The translations under genes and the position numbers were made by a program. Positions 8,924 through 17,916 of a stretch of DNA of 64,000 nucleotides are shown here, piece after piece. Each line of letters starts with the position of its first letter. Position 1 is the first letter of the stretch. The DNA lies in NCBI GenBank assembly GCA_035995025.1, contig DASYKY010000050.1:48034-112033 (forward strand), written 5' to 3'. The notes under the pieces are model-generated. The model had not been told where the DNA came from. It searched no databases and saw only the letters and a list, made by a program, of their open reading frames with translations. The stretch comes from Actinophytocola sp035995025. GTDB lineage: Bacteria > Actinomycetota > Actinomycetes > Mycobacteriales > Pseudonocardiaceae.

Positions 8924-9777
8924 CCTCCCGGGGCGCCACCACACGGCGGGCCGTGACGGCTGCCGCGGCCCTGGTGCTGTGGCTGTCGGCGACACCGCAG
9001 ATGGCTGCCGCCAAGGAGAACACGCTCGAACTCAGTCCGGCCCATGGGCTACCTGACTCTCTTGTCGGCGTCGTGCCTCATATCGCCAACTTCGAGTTCG
9101 ACTGCACGGTCGACTGGCCCCAGGACCCCGGTTGGAAAGCCGGCGACTTCACCTGCGGCCAGCCGAAGGGCTCGTCCACCTTCGGATCGACCACACTGAG
9201 GATTCCGGCGGATGCGGCGGCGGGGCCGCACCAGGTCAGAGTCGAATACAGCAGCTCGGTGGTCAACTACCGGATCCCATCCCTGTTCGCCGAGTTCACT
9301 GTGGACGCGCCGGTCACCTCGACGACAAGCCCGGACCCACCGGCCTCCGACCCTGTTCCACCCACCGCGAGTCCGGCCGCGCCGCACACGGTGCGGCCGG
9401 CGCCGGCCGCACCGGACGATTCGCCAGCCACCACCGAGCCCGGCACGCCGGACTCCACCACGTCCGCGGCACCCGCGCCCCGTGCCACGACCGACCCGCC
9501 GGTGTTGTCCGCCGTCGTCGACGTCGCTCGAAACCTGCCGCTCGGCCTTGCCCTCCTGGCAACCGTCATCGCGCTCGCGGCGGCGATCGCGACGCCCAGG
9601 CTGGTCCGTGCGCTGCGCCGGCGCACGCCGCGCTGGGTGGCCCGAAACCTTCGCGTCGCCGTCGAGAAGGGGATCCCGCGGACCTTCGCGCCCGCCGCCC
9701 GCTCGGGGCCGGCGACCACCGTCCGGTTGGCGGTTCAGGTAGAGCCGCGGCCGGAACCACGGAAGGAAGGACGATGA
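8920..9777 (+). CDS. Exported, membrane-anchored protein with Pro/Thr-rich linker
   Basis: 285 residues. A signal peptide ends at about residue 30 (QMAAAK). An extracellular domain of about 110 residues follows, with two Cys (FDCTVDW and FTCGQP) that could form a disulfide and a beta-rich VRVEYSSS region, then a low-complexity Pro/Ser/Thr/Ala linker (about residues 130-200), one membrane helix near 206-226 and a basic cytoplasmic tail. I do not recognise a domain. It is translationally coupled to the patatin gene upstream and the gene downstream by ATGA overlaps, so these three act as an operon. Confidence 0.75.
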   Translation: MTSRGATTRRAVTAAAALVLWLSATPQMAAAKENTLELSPAHGLPDSLVGVVPHIANFEFDCTVDWPQDPGWKAGDFTCGQPKGSSTFGSTTLRIPADAAAGPHQVRVEYSSSVVNYRIPSLFAEFTVDAPVTSTTSPDPPASDPVPPTASPAAPHTVRPAPAAPDDSPATTEPGTPDSTTSAAPAPRATTDPPVLSAVVDVARNLPLGLALLATVIALAAAIATPRLVRALRRRTPRWVARNLRVAVEKGIPRTFAPAARSGPATTVRLAVQVEPRPEPRKEGR

Positions 9778-10382
9778 CGACCACCGCCACGCGACCGACC
9801 AGCACGGCACGAGACGCGCTGTTCCCGCACCGGGACGCGACCGCCGCACTCGCGGAGACGCTCAACCACAGCGACGTGTCCGGCCAGGTGTCCCGCACCA
9901 TCAAGCACCTTTCCGGCGCCGGGCACCGCGAGCTGCTGCGGCAGCTCGCCACCGCGACGGCCGAGCTGCTCGATCTCGACCTGACCCAGCTCGTCGCGCA
10001 CACGCTGCGGACCCACCGGGCACTGGTGGCGGCCGGCGACCGCACCGCCGCGGCGCCGGGCAGCGTCGAGATCGTGCAGCTGCAGTCGGTGCCCGTGACG
10101 TGGCAGCGCCAGGCCGTCGCGCAGCTCTGGCTGAACGAGACCCTGTGCCTGCGCATCGACCTTCAACTGGCCGTCCTGCTGGAGTTCCATCTCGAGGCCA
10201 CCGTGAGAGGCGGGCGGCTGGTGGCACTGCCCTTCGGCCGATGCACGGTCTCGATCACCTTGAGCAGCCGGGCCCAGACCCTGGCGACCACCCGGCACAC
10301 GCTGGACCTCCACACCGCGCTTCCGCTCGGCGACGGCCTCCCGCTGACACCGGGCCACCCGCGGCGGCCCACGGTCGAATAG
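9774..10382 (+). CDS. Protein of unknown function
   Basis: 202 residues, soluble, with no signal peptide or membrane segment. The N-terminal half is helical and Leu/Ala-rich; the second half alternates hydrophobic strands (VEIVQLQSVPVTW, RLVALPFGRCTVSITL). It starts inside the stop of the upstream exported protein and has GGAAGGA six bases before the ATG, so it is clearly translated as part of the patatin operon. I do not recognise the family. Confidence 0.7.
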   Translation: MTTTATRPTSTARDALFPHRDATAALAETLNHSDVSGQVSRTIKHLSGAGHRELLRQLATATAELLDLDLTQLVAHTLRTHRALVAAGDRTAAAPGSVEIVQLQSVPVTWQRQAVAQLWLNETLCLRIDLQLAVLLEFHLEATVRGGRLVALPFGRCTVSITLSSRAQTLATTRHTLDLHTALPLGDGLPLTPGHPRRPTVE

Positions 10383-10392
10383 CCTCACCGCC

Positions 10393-10578
10393 ATGGGTAA
10401 ATGGCTGTTCGTCGGTCTCGGCGTCGTGCTCGTGCTGCTCGGTGCGGTGTGGACGGCGCAGGGGTTGGGCTATCTCGAAGGCAGCGTCATGACGGGGCAG
10501 ACGCTGTGGACGGCGATCGGCCTGCTGTGTGTGGTCGGCGGGCTCGCGCTGGCCGTCGGCGGCCTCAGGAGGAGATGA
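10393..10578 (+). CDS. Small two-helix membrane protein
   Basis: 61 residues. Two hydrophobic segments (about residues 4-22 and 36-56) are joined by a short polar turn (QGLGYLEGS, TGQ), and the protein ends in GGLRRR. Similar small proteins are widespread in actinomycetes without known function. It lies 10 bases after the preceding gene in the same direction and is probably the last gene of that operon. Confidence 0.7.
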   Translation: MGKWLFVGLGVVLVLLGAVWTAQGLGYLEGSVMTGQTLWTAIGLLCVVGGLALAVGGLRRR

Positions 10579-10599
10579 CGCGATCTCCGCACGGTCGCG

Positions 10600-11940
10600 C
10601 TACGACTCGCGCGCGAGCCTCGCGGTGACCAGCCGGTAGAGCTGGCGCGGGCGGCCGGCGCCGGTGTTGCGGGCCGACGGGACCGGCCAGGCGAGGCCCT
10701 CCTCGACCAGGGTGCGCAGCGTCCGGCGGGCCGTCCGCGCGGTGACGTCGAGCAGCTCCGCCACCCGCTCGGCGTCGACGACCAGTGCCTGCCCGGACTG
10801 GTCACCGTGGGAACCGAGCGAACGGACCAGGCGGCCGAGCAGGTCGACGCCGCGGCTGCGCTCCGGCTCGGCGGCGCCGTTCTCGGTGCGCTGGTGGAGC
10901 CTGCTCGGCAGCGAGAGCACACTGCCGTCCGGGCCGACCAGCGCCGCCGCGGCGTTCGGCTCGCTGCGCGCCCGCTCGACGGCCGCGCGCGCGTTGACCT
11001 CCGCGTCTCGTGCGGTGCGACCGACGCCGAGGCCGACGTCGACCGGCACGCCGAGCTCGCGGCGGACGTGGTCGAGGAACGGGGCGACCCGGAACCCCGC
11101 GGTCACCTGCGCCACCGAGCCGACGGTTGCGATGATCAGGTAGCTGTCGTCGCCGCGCGGCAGCACGGTGGCGCCCATCGTCCGCGCCACCTGCAGCAGC
11201 TCCCGGTGCAGCGCGAGGTTCAGCTCCTGCTGCCCGTAGCTGACGGGGTCCGACCGCGCCGACGCGGCCAGCTCGACGACGCCGATCGCGATCTGCGACT
11301 CCTCGAGCCTGCTGCCGGTGCCGAGCAGCATCGCGGTGTTGAGCGCGATCCGCAGCGTGGCCGCGGTAGGCACCATCCGCAGGGCCGGCACACCCGCGTC
11401 GAGCAGCCGCCGCTCCACGGTCGGCATCGTGGTCAGCGCGGCGGACGTGACGCCATCCCGGTACAGGCGCTCGTGGAAGTCGTAGAACTCGCGCGCCGAA
11501 CGGGGATGCCGGTACTCGAGCACGCGCACGCCGTCCAGCGCGACGCCGATCTCCGCGTACGCCTCAGCCAGATCGGTCTCGGAGATCGAGTCCACGCTGA
11601 CCCGCGCGGGGTCGCAGCGCTGCTCGAGCGTGCCGCGCAGCAGCGTCGAGTACAGCGCCGCCCCGCTGACCGGCACGTACGTCGCCGGCACCGGCAACTC
11701 GCCGTGCTCGCGAGCGAGGTCGTAGGGCAGCGGGCCGGCGAACAGCGCGACGTCGATCTTCGACTCGATGTCCGACAACCGGTCGAAGCCCTCCTGCTCG
11801 TTGTTGTAGGCGGCACCGACCAGCCGTACCGGCTCGTCCATCCGCCCGGCGACGGCCACGATCCGGTTGACCAGCTCGCGCGCCCCGATCACGCCGATCA
11901 CGGTCTCCGACCGGTGGCCCGCCATCCGCGCCCGCGTCAT
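10600..11940 (-). CDS. Transcriptional regulator with C-terminal winged helix
   Basis: 446 residues. The C-terminus (about 375-440) is a winged helix: RVAELLDVTARTARRTLRTLVEEGLA in two pieces followed by GRPRQLYRL. The N-terminal part resembles a periplasmic-binding-like sensor (VIGVIGARELVNRI), and the middle (around 225-345) resembles a degenerate GGDEF/nucleotide-cyclase fold. The GAGAGGGGTGGG before ATG 11940 supports the start. It precedes the sugar-catabolic block on the same strand as the amidohydrolases, so it likely controls that island in response to a metabolite. The effector is unknown. Confidence 0.7.
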   Translation of the reverse strand: MTRARMAGHRSETVIGVIGARELVNRIVAVAGRMDEPVRLVGAAYNNEQEGFDRLSDIESKIDVALFAGPLPYDLAREHGELPVPATYVPVSGAALYSTLLRGTLEQRCDPARVSVDSISETDLAEAYAEIGVALDGVRVLEYRHPRSAREFYDFHERLYRDGVTSAALTTMPTVERRLLDAGVPALRMVPTAATLRIALNTAMLLGTGSRLEESQIAIGVVELAASARSDPVSYGQQELNLALHRELLQVARTMGATVLPRGDDSYLIIATVGSVAQVTAGFRVAPFLDHVRRELGVPVDVGLGVGRTARDAEVNARAAVERARSEPNAAAALVGPDGSVLSLPSRLHQRTENGAAEPERSRGVDLLGRLVRSLGSHGDQSGQALVVDAERVAELLDVTARTARRTLRTLVEEGLAWPVPSARNTGAGRPRQLYRLVTARLARES

Positions 11941-11951
11941 CCCACCCCCTC

Positions 11952-12767
11952 TCACCGTGCCGTCGATTGTTCATCAGAAATGCCGAACAGTGCGGCCGCC
12001 GTGCCGCCGAGCACCGCGGCGCGCTCGGCCGCGCCGATCCTGGCGAAGATCGTCCGGCCGAGCGAGAGGCGCAGGTCGATGAACGGGAAGTCGGAGCCGT
12101 ACACGACCTTGCCGGGCGGCAGCGCGGCGACCATCCGCTCGATGTGGTCGCCGGTGACGAAGCTGCCGCAGGTCTCCAGGATGACGTTCGGGCAGCGGGC
12201 GGCGACCTCCACCGCGAGGTCGATGCCCGGCTCTGGACCGCCGGCGTGCCCGGCGAGCAGCACGAGGTCCGGGTGCCGCTGCACGACCTGTTCGACGTGC
12301 GTGAGGTCGTCGTAGGGCGAGCCGTACCAGGTGTGGCACAGCACCGGTGTCCCGGTCCGCTCGGCGTGTGCCAGCACCGGCTCGTACCGCGACCCGGTCA
12401 GCGGGTAGCCGTGCAGGTCCGGATGCAGCTTGATGCCGACGAACCGCCGGTCGGCGGCCCAGGTGGCGAGCTCGGCCTCCGGGTCGTGCCACGGGTTGAC
12501 CACGAGATGGCCGAAGAGACGGCCGGGGAACTTCTCGACCGCCCGCGCGGTGGCCCGGTTGCCCGCCGCCGCGTCGAGCTGGATGGCGAGGTGGCTGGAG
12601 AGCACCGCCGCGGACACGCCGCACCGGTCCATCACGCGCACCATGCCGGCCGGGTCGGCGTCCGGGACGAAGAACAGGCTGTAGGGCCCGGCGTGCGCGT
12701 GCGCGTCGACCACGGTGACGCCCGTGACCGCCCGCCGCTCGAACACCCCGTCAGCCAGCGCGTTCAC
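11952..12767 (-). CDS. Amidohydrolase-2 family metal-dependent hydrolase
   Basis: 271 residues, a TIM barrel of the amidohydrolase-2 type. Metal and catalytic residues are visible in order: HAHAG (HxH) near residue 19, KLHPD with a conserved Lys-His, CHTWYG, GHAGG and the final YGSDFPF Asp. The family includes decarboxylases and lactone or amide hydrolases. The start is GTG 12767 with GCGAGGT just upstream. It precedes the regulator by 11 bases and follows a related but degenerate hydrolase. In this setting a role in opening or hydrolysing a sugar-derived lactone is possible but unproven. Confidence 0.8.
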   Translation of the reverse strand: MNALADGVFERRAVTGVTVVDAHAHAGPYSLFFVPDADPAGMVRVMDRCGVSAAVLSSHLAIQLDAAAGNRATARAVEKFPGRLFGHLVVNPWHDPEAELATWAADRRFVGIKLHPDLHGYPLTGSRYEPVLAHAERTGTPVLCHTWYGSPYDDLTHVEQVVQRHPDLVLLAGHAGGPEPGIDLAVEVAARCPNVILETCGSFVTGDHIERMVAALPPGKVVYGSDFPFIDLRLSLGRTIFARIGAAERAAVLGGTAAALFGISDEQSTAR

Positions 12768-12782
12768 ACCTCGCCCCCCACC

Positions 12783-12916
12783 CGCGAGTCCAACACCCCG
12801 GACCCGCGAGTCCAACAGTCCGGTCGCGTGAGTCGTGCGTTCCGGGCACGGCGGCGGCCACGGCCAGCGCCGCGAACGTTGGACTCGGCGCACCGGAACG
12901 TTGGACTCGCGAGTGG
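12783..12916. repeat. GAGTCCAAC inverted-repeat cluster I
   Basis: Two direct copies of CGCGAGTCCAACA (from 12783 and 12805), a degenerate copy, and two inverted copies (GTTGGACTCGG near 12878 and GTTGGACTCGCGAG from 12900) fill most of the 151-base gap between the two amidohydrolase genes. The outer arms can pair into a large hairpin. A second cluster of the same design lies at 17917-18016. The repeats look like a mobile or iterated intergenic element, perhaps a terminator or processing site. Confidence 0.75.
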
Positions 12917-12918
12917 TG

Positions 12919-13671
12919 TCACGCCGACACCTCCGGGCGGGCCAGCAGGCCGCGCAGGTTCCCGCCGCCGATCGCGCGCGCGGCCTTATCGTCCACATCG
13001 GACAGCAGGAGCCGGGTGACCGCCTCCGCCGGGTCGCGCAGCGGCAGGCCGGTGCCGAACACCAGCCGGTCCGCGCCGAACCGGTCGGCGAGCCACTCCA
13101 GGCCCTGGTGTGTGGCCAGCGTCGAGATCTCGACCCACACGTTGCCGGTGCCGGCGAGCAGGCCCGCGAGACGGCGCAGGGCCCGGTACCCGGTCCGGCA
13201 CACCACGAGCCGCAGGTCAGGGTGGGCCGTCGCGCACGCGGCGAGATCGGCCCACGGCACCTGCTCCGCGTCGACGAGCAGCGGCAGGCCCGCCGCGGCC
13301 AGCGCGTCCAGCAAGGACCCCGCGTCCGGCGTGGTCAGCGACCAGCCGTGGTCGGCCGGGTAGGCCCGCGCCGCCGCGACGCCGGCCGAGCGCGCCAGGG
13401 AGACCAACCGGTCCGGCTCGCCTAGCTCGCCCGTGCCGCCGGGCAGCACCACCCAGCACGCCCGCAGCCGGTCCGAGCCGGCGAGCTCCTCGGCCAGCCA
13501 CGCGTTGCCGGTCGCCGGGTCGTGCAGCCAGGACGCCGTATGCCCGACGAGCGCCTCCGCGATGCCGAAGCGGTCCAGCCAGGCGAGCAGCTCGGCCGCG
13601 GTCGTGACACCGGCCGCGGTGGTCGGGTACCGGCCGAGCAACGCGTTGGCATCGAACAGCGTGACGTCCAT
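12919..13671 (-). CDS. Amidohydrolase-like protein lacking metal ligands
   Basis: 250 residues, related in layout to the neighbouring amidohydrolase but with key positions lost. The N-terminal HxH is replaced by DANALLG, the YGSDFPF loop by FGTGLPL, and the His of the GHAGG loop is absent (CRTGY). It keeps the barrel pattern (VWVEIST, RLVFGTG, GGNLRGLL). It is either a metal-independent enzyme, a partner subunit of the active paralogue, or in decay. ATG 13671 is preceded by AAGGG and follows the permease stop closely, so it is co-expressed with the transporter. Confidence 0.75.
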   Translation of the reverse strand: MDVTLFDANALLGRYPTTAAGVTTAAELLAWLDRFGIAEALVGHTASWLHDPATGNAWLAEELAGSDRLRACWVVLPGGTGELGEPDRLVSLARSAGVAAARAYPADHGWSLTTPDAGSLLDALAAAGLPLLVDAEQVPWADLAACATAHPDLRLVVCRTGYRALRRLAGLLAGTGNVWVEISTLATHQGLEWLADRFGADRLVFGTGLPLRDPAEAVTRLLLSDVDDKAARAIGGGNLRGLLARPEVSA

Positions 13672-13676
13672 GGTGA

Positions 13677-14498
13677 TCAGCCCTTCAACGCCCCAACCAT
13701 GCCCTCGATGATGTGCTTCTGCATGGCGAGGAAGAAGCCGACGACCGGGACCATCGCGATCACCGCGCCGGCGGCCGCGGCCCGCGCGTCCGCGCCGAAC
13801 GTGCCGGCGAGGTAGGCGAGGCCGAGCGTGACCGGGTAGCTGTCCGCGTCCTTCAGCACGACCAGCGGCCACAGGAACTGGTTCCACACGTTGACGAACC
13901 CGAAGATCGCGAGCACGGCGAGCGTCGGGCGCACCGGCGGCAGCATGACGTGCCAGAAGATCCGCAGCTCGCCGGCACCGTCGACGCGCGCGCTGTCCGG
14001 CAGCTCCGGCGGGATACCGGCGAACGCCTGGCGCAGCAGGAACACGCCGGTCGCCGACAGCACGCCGGGCAGGACCACGCCCGCGACCGTGTCCACCATG
14101 TTCAGCTGCGACACCACGAGGAAGCGCGGGATGAGCATGACCTCCGGGGACAGGAACATCGTGGACAGGATCGCGAGGAACACGACCTGCCTGCCGCGGA
14201 ACCGGAAGCGGGCCAACGGGTACGCGGTCAGCGCGGAGATCACCAGATAGGCCGGCACGGTGAGCGCCACGTAGAGCACCGAGTTGACCAGGTACGTGGC
14301 GAACGGCACCGCGGTCCACGCCTCGACCAGGAACCGGGTGACCGGCGGGATCGGCAGCAGGTCCGGCGGGAACGTGTAGACCGGCCGCGAGCCCGGCTTC
14401 AGCGCGGTGGTGATCAGGATCAGGAACGGCAGGACGAACACCAACGCGATCAACGTCAGCAGCACGTACCGGCCGGCGACGCGCAGGCGAGGGTTCAT
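13677..14498 (-). CDS. Sugar ABC transporter permease, MalG type
   Basis: 273 residues with six predicted membrane segments and the EAA loop PDSARVDGAGELRIFW near residue 176, where the ATPase couples. It overlaps the upstream permease stop by four bases (ATGA) and is followed by the degenerate amidohydrolase. With the MalF-type permease and the lipoprotein at 15591 it forms a second carbohydrate importer in this window. No ATPase gene is nearby. Confidence 0.9.
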   Translation of the reverse strand: MNPRLRVAGRYVLLTLIALVFVLPFLILITTALKPGSRPVYTFPPDLLPIPPVTRFLVEAWTAVPFATYLVNSVLYVALTVPAYLVISALTAYPLARFRFRGRQVVFLAILSTMFLSPEVMLIPRFLVVSQLNMVDTVAGVVLPGVLSATGVFLLRQAFAGIPPELPDSARVDGAGELRIFWHVMLPPVRPTLAVLAIFGFVNVWNQFLWPLVVLKDADSYPVTLGLAYLAGTFGADARAAAAGAVIAMVPVVGFFLAMQKHIIEGMVGALKG

Positions 14499-15451
14499 CC
14501 GGCCGGCTCCCCTCTGGTCAGCCTGTACTGCACCAGCGCGTAGCTCAGCAGGAACGCCCACAGCACCAGCCCGACCGCGCTCGCGTAGCCGAAGTCGAAG
14601 TGCTCGAACGCCCGCGACCAGATGTAGTAGCCGAGCGTCGTGGTCGCCCCCTGCGGGCCACCGCGGGTCAGCACGTAGGTCGAGGCGAACGACTGTGTCG
14701 CGAGGATCCCGGCGAGCACGCAGCACACCGCGGCGTAGGGCCGGATCAGTGGCACCGTCACCCGGCGGAAGCGCGACCACGCCCCGGCGCCGTCTAGCGC
14801 GGCCGCCTCGTACAGCTCGCCCGGGATCGACTGCAGCCCGGCGAGGTAGATCATCATGAAGTAGCCGGCGTACTGCCAGGCCTCGACGAGCACCACGGCC
14901 GGTAGTGCCCAGTGCCTGTCGAGCAGGAACTGGATCGGCGTGTCGATGATGCCGAGCTTGAGCAGCAACCAGTTCAGCGCGCCCTTGGGGTGGAACAGGA
15001 ACGACCACGCGATGGAGATCGCCACCATCGACGTCACCACGGGCAGGTAGTAGGCGAGCCGGAACGCGCCGATGCCGCGCAGCCTTCGGTTGACGACGAT
15101 CGCGAGCACCAGCGGCACCACCACCACGAACGGCAGGAACATCGCGAGGAACAGCAGCGAGTTGCCGAACGCCTGCCAGAACTCCGCGCTGTGGGCCATC
15201 CGCACGAAGTTGCCGGTACCGACGAAGTGCGGCGGACTCACCACGTCGTAGTCGTAGAACGCGAGCTGGGCCGCGGTGACCGCGGGCCAGGCGAAGAAGA
15301 CGCCGAAGAACGCGAGACCGGGCGCCAGGAACAGCCACGGGACCCACCACTTCGGACCGACCGGGCCGCGCCGCCGCCACGCCCCCAGACGGGCGGCGGG
15401 CGCGGCCGGTCGACCGCCCGGCGGACGGGCGGCGCGAACCAGGAGGGTCAC
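14495..15451 (-). CDS. Sugar ABC transporter permease, MalF type
   Basis: 318 residues from GTG 15451, just before the Arg/Pro-rich N-terminus and first membrane segment (WWVPWLFLAPGLAFFGVFF). The EAA loop YEAAALDGAG is near residue 215. The frame stays open upstream to a TTG at 15523, but that stretch is built from a 12-bp tandem repeat that also holds promoter-like TTGACA boxes, so it is more likely control DNA than protein. Transcribed away from its binding-protein gene, an uncommon split arrangement. Confidence 0.85.
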   Translation of the reverse strand: MTLLVRAARPPGGRPAAPAARLGAWRRRGPVGPKWWVPWLFLAPGLAFFGVFFAWPAVTAAQLAFYDYDVVSPPHFVGTGNFVRMAHSAEFWQAFGNSLLFLAMFLPFVVVVPLVLAIVVNRRLRGIGAFRLAYYLPVVTSMVAISIAWSFLFHPKGALNWLLLKLGIIDTPIQFLLDRHWALPAVVLVEAWQYAGYFMMIYLAGLQSIPGELYEAAALDGAGAWSRFRRVTVPLIRPYAAVCCVLAGILATQSFASTYVLTRGGPQGATTTLGYYIWSRAFEHFDFGYASAVGLVLWAFLLSYALVQYRLTRGEPAG

Positions 15452-15461
15452 GGCTCTGCTC

Positions 15462-15516
15462 TTGACGCTGCTCTTGACACTGCTCTTGACACTGTCGACC
15501 TCGCCGGAGATATGCT
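15462..15516 (+). promoter_or_regulatory. Divergent control region with 12-bp repeats and TTGACA boxes
   Basis: Three near-copies of GCTCTTGACACT in a row place TTGACA (or TTGACG) every 12 bases. The last box is followed after about 19 bases by TATGCT, giving a plausible promoter for the lipoprotein gene at 15591. The repeats could equally be binding sites for a local regulator that controls both directions. Confidence 0.45.
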
Positions 15517-15590
15517 GTGTCAAATATTGGTGCTTACGGTCGTCCGAAATAAGCTACTGAGCGTCTGGCTCGAGTGTCAAGGAGGGCGTC

Positions 15591-16871
15591 GTGCGGAACT
15601 CGCGGCTGGCGATGGGGCTGACGGCGGGGCTGGCCACCGCCATGTTGACCGCCGGCTGCATCGCCGGCGCCGATGACGGGTCGACCGACCAGCAGAGCGG
15701 CAAGGTGACCGTCGAGTTCTGGACGATCAACCTGAAGAAGAACTTCGGCGACTACGTCCAGGGCATGATCGACAGCTTCGAGAAGAAGCACTCGGACATC
15801 ACGATCGACTGGGTCGACGTGCCCGGTGAGGACATCGAGAGCAAGCTCCTCGGCGCGATCGCGTCGGGCAAGGACGTGCCCGACGCGGTCAACATCGAGG
15901 ACTACCGGGTCGACCAGTTCAGCGAAAGCCTCGCGGACCTCACGCCGTACTTCGACAAGGCGAGCCTCGAACCGTACCTCGGCGGGCTGGTCGACGGGCT
16001 GCGCCGGGGCGAGGCGCTCAAGGCCGTCCCCTGGTACTACGGCGGCGCCCCGGTGGCCGCGTACGACACCGCGGCGCTCACCGGGGCCGGCATCACGAAG
16101 CCGCCGGTCACCTGGGACGAGGCGTTCGCCGACGGGAAGAAGATCGCCGCGAAGACCGGCAACTGCGCGTTCAACGCGCTGCCCACGGTCGGCGTGCTGA
16201 CGAGCTACGACGTGCCGCTGCTGTCCGCCGACCGCACGAAGGCAGCGGTGAACAACCCGCAGGCGGTCGCGGTGCTCGAGAAGTTCCGTGCCGCGTACTC
16301 CGACGGCACGATCTGCCCGGGTGCGGTCGGCGAGCAGGAGCGCGCGCTGCCGCAGAGCCTGGAGAACGGGCTCGCCGGCGCGGCGGTCAGCGACCTGCCG
16401 TTCACGCTGCTGAACGTGCAGAAGAACGCGCCACAGGTCTACGGCCGGCTCAAGGTCGACAAGGCGGTGACCGGGCCGAACGGCAAGTTCGTCATCCCGG
16501 GCATCCAGACGTTCGCGGTCCCGGCGAAGAGTGACGTCCAGAAGCAGGCGGCGGAGTTCGTCAAATGGGTCACGAGCCCGGAGAACCAGCTCGCGCTGTG
16601 CAAGCTCGTCACGGTCTTCCCGTCGACGAAGAAGACCCTTGAGGACCCGTTCTTCACCGACATCGAACCGGCCACGCCGGCCGACGCGGCCCGCAAGGTC
16701 GTGGTGTCCGAGCTGCCGAACGTGGTCTCCCAGAACCCGCCGGTGGACTCCGAGCTGGACCAGGCCTACCTGAAGCACATCCGGGAGTACCTGTCCGGTG
16801 ACACGTCGGCCGGTGAGGCGCTCGGCGCGGTCGCCGACGAGTGGAACGAGTTGCTGGCGAAGGAGAAGTGA
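15591..16871 (+). CDS. Sugar-binding lipoprotein of an ABC importer
   Basis: 426 residues. The signal peptide ends in a lipobox, LTAGC, with the lipidated Cys near residue 21. The mature part is a family 1 solute-binding protein: VTVEFWTINLKK at the start, VPWYYGGAPVAAYD in the hinge region and VTSPENQLAL near the C-terminus. It should capture a sugar outside the cell for the permeases encoded on the other strand. GTG 15591 is preceded by AAGGAGGG. Its stop overlaps the start of the dehydrogenase gene, so uptake and oxidation are co-expressed. Confidence 0.92.
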   Translation: MRNSRLAMGLTAGLATAMLTAGCIAGADDGSTDQQSGKVTVEFWTINLKKNFGDYVQGMIDSFEKKHSDITIDWVDVPGEDIESKLLGAIASGKDVPDAVNIEDYRVDQFSESLADLTPYFDKASLEPYLGGLVDGLRRGEALKAVPWYYGGAPVAAYDTAALTGAGITKPPVTWDEAFADGKKIAAKTGNCAFNALPTVGVLTSYDVPLLSADRTKAAVNNPQAVAVLEKFRAAYSDGTICPGAVGEQERALPQSLENGLAGAAVSDLPFTLLNVQKNAPQVYGRLKVDKAVTGPNGKFVIPGIQTFAVPAKSDVQKQAAEFVKWVTSPENQLALCKLVTVFPSTKKTLEDPFFTDIEPATPADAARKVVVSELPNVVSQNPPVDSELDQAYLKHIREYLSGDTSAGEALGAVADEWNELLAKEK

Positions 16872-17914
16872 GAGTGGCGGAGCGGGTCCGGGTCGGGGTG
16901 GTCGGCACGGGGACGATGGGTGCCGCGTACGCGGAGGACTTCGCGGCCCATCCGGGGGCGGAGGTCGTCGGCGTGGCGAGCCGGACCGGGGAGTCGGCGC
17001 GCCGGGTGGCAGAGCGGGTCGGCTGCCGGGTGTTCGACACCGCGGCGGAGCTGGTCACCGATCCGGGGGTGGACGCGGTCGTGGTGGCCACGCCGGACGA
17101 CCTGCACGCCGCCGTCGCGGTCGCCGCGGCGCGCGCGGGCAAGGCAGTGCTGGTCGAGAAGCCGCTCACCACGTCCGCCGCGGATGCCAGCGCGGTGGTC
17201 GAGGCGGTGCGCGACGCCGGCGTGGTCGCGACCGCCCTGTTCAACCACCGCTGGGTGCCCGCGTACGCGCAGGCGCACGAGCGGATCAAGGCCGGCGACC
17301 TCGGCGACCCGGTCATGGCGTACGCGCGCAAGAACGACCGGATCTTCGTGCCCACCAAGATGATCAGCTGGGCGGACCGGACCAGCCCGGCGTGGTTCCT
17401 GTCCTCGCACGACATCGACCTCGTCACCTGGATGTTCGGCGGCACCCCGGTGGAGGTGTTCGCCACCGCGGTGCACGGCAAGCTCCGCGGCCTCGGCATC
17501 GACACCCCGGACGCGATGCAGGCGCAGGTGCGCTACGCGGGCGGCGCGGTGGCCACGTTCGAGTCGTGCTGGGTCTACCCCGACACGTTCCCGACCATGG
17601 TCGACTCCTACATCGAGCTGGTCGGCACCGAGGGCGTGATCAACCTCGACCGGCGGACCGAGCAGATCGAGATCGCGACCACCGACAGCTTCTCCTTCCC
17701 GCGCAACCTGTTGCAGCGCAAGGTGCACGGGGCCAGCGCCGGCGCGGTGCGCGACTGCCTGTGGCACTTCGTCGACTGCGTGGCCACCGGCACCGAGCCG
17801 CTCGTCACGATCGAGAGCGCGGCCGTCACGACCGCGGTGCTGGAGGCACTGCACGACTCGGCACGCAGCGGCGAGCCCCGCCGCGTCCAGCCGGTCTCGA
17901 GGTCGCCAGCATGA
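16868..17914 (+). CDS. Gfo/Idh/MocA-family NAD(P)-dependent sugar dehydrogenase
   Basis: 348 residues from GTG 16868, which overlaps the upstream stop and has GAAGGAG before it; GTG 16874 is an alternative. The Rossmann motif is VGVVGTGTMG, followed by the conserved EKPLTTS with the catalytic Lys-Pro, and SSHDIDLVTWMFG holding the Asp/His pair of the C-terminal domain. It should oxidise or reduce a sugar or cyclitol hydroxyl. Next to a DegT-type aminotransferase it could supply the keto group for transamination, or the reverse in catabolism. Confidence 0.88.
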   Translation: MRVAERVRVGVVGTGTMGAAYAEDFAAHPGAEVVGVASRTGESARRVAERVGCRVFDTAAELVTDPGVDAVVVATPDDLHAAVAVAAARAGKAVLVEKPLTTSAADASAVVEAVRDAGVVATALFNHRWVPAYAQAHERIKAGDLGDPVMAYARKNDRIFVPTKMISWADRTSPAWFLSSHDIDLVTWMFGGTPVEVFATAVHGKLRGLGIDTPDAMQAQVRYAGGAVATFESCWVYPDTFPTMVDSYIELVGTEGVINLDRRTEQIEIATTDSFSFPRNLLQRKVHGASAGAVRDCLWHFVDCVATGTEPLVTIESAAVTTAVLEALHDSARSGEPRRVQPVSRSPA

Positions 17915-17916
17915 CC

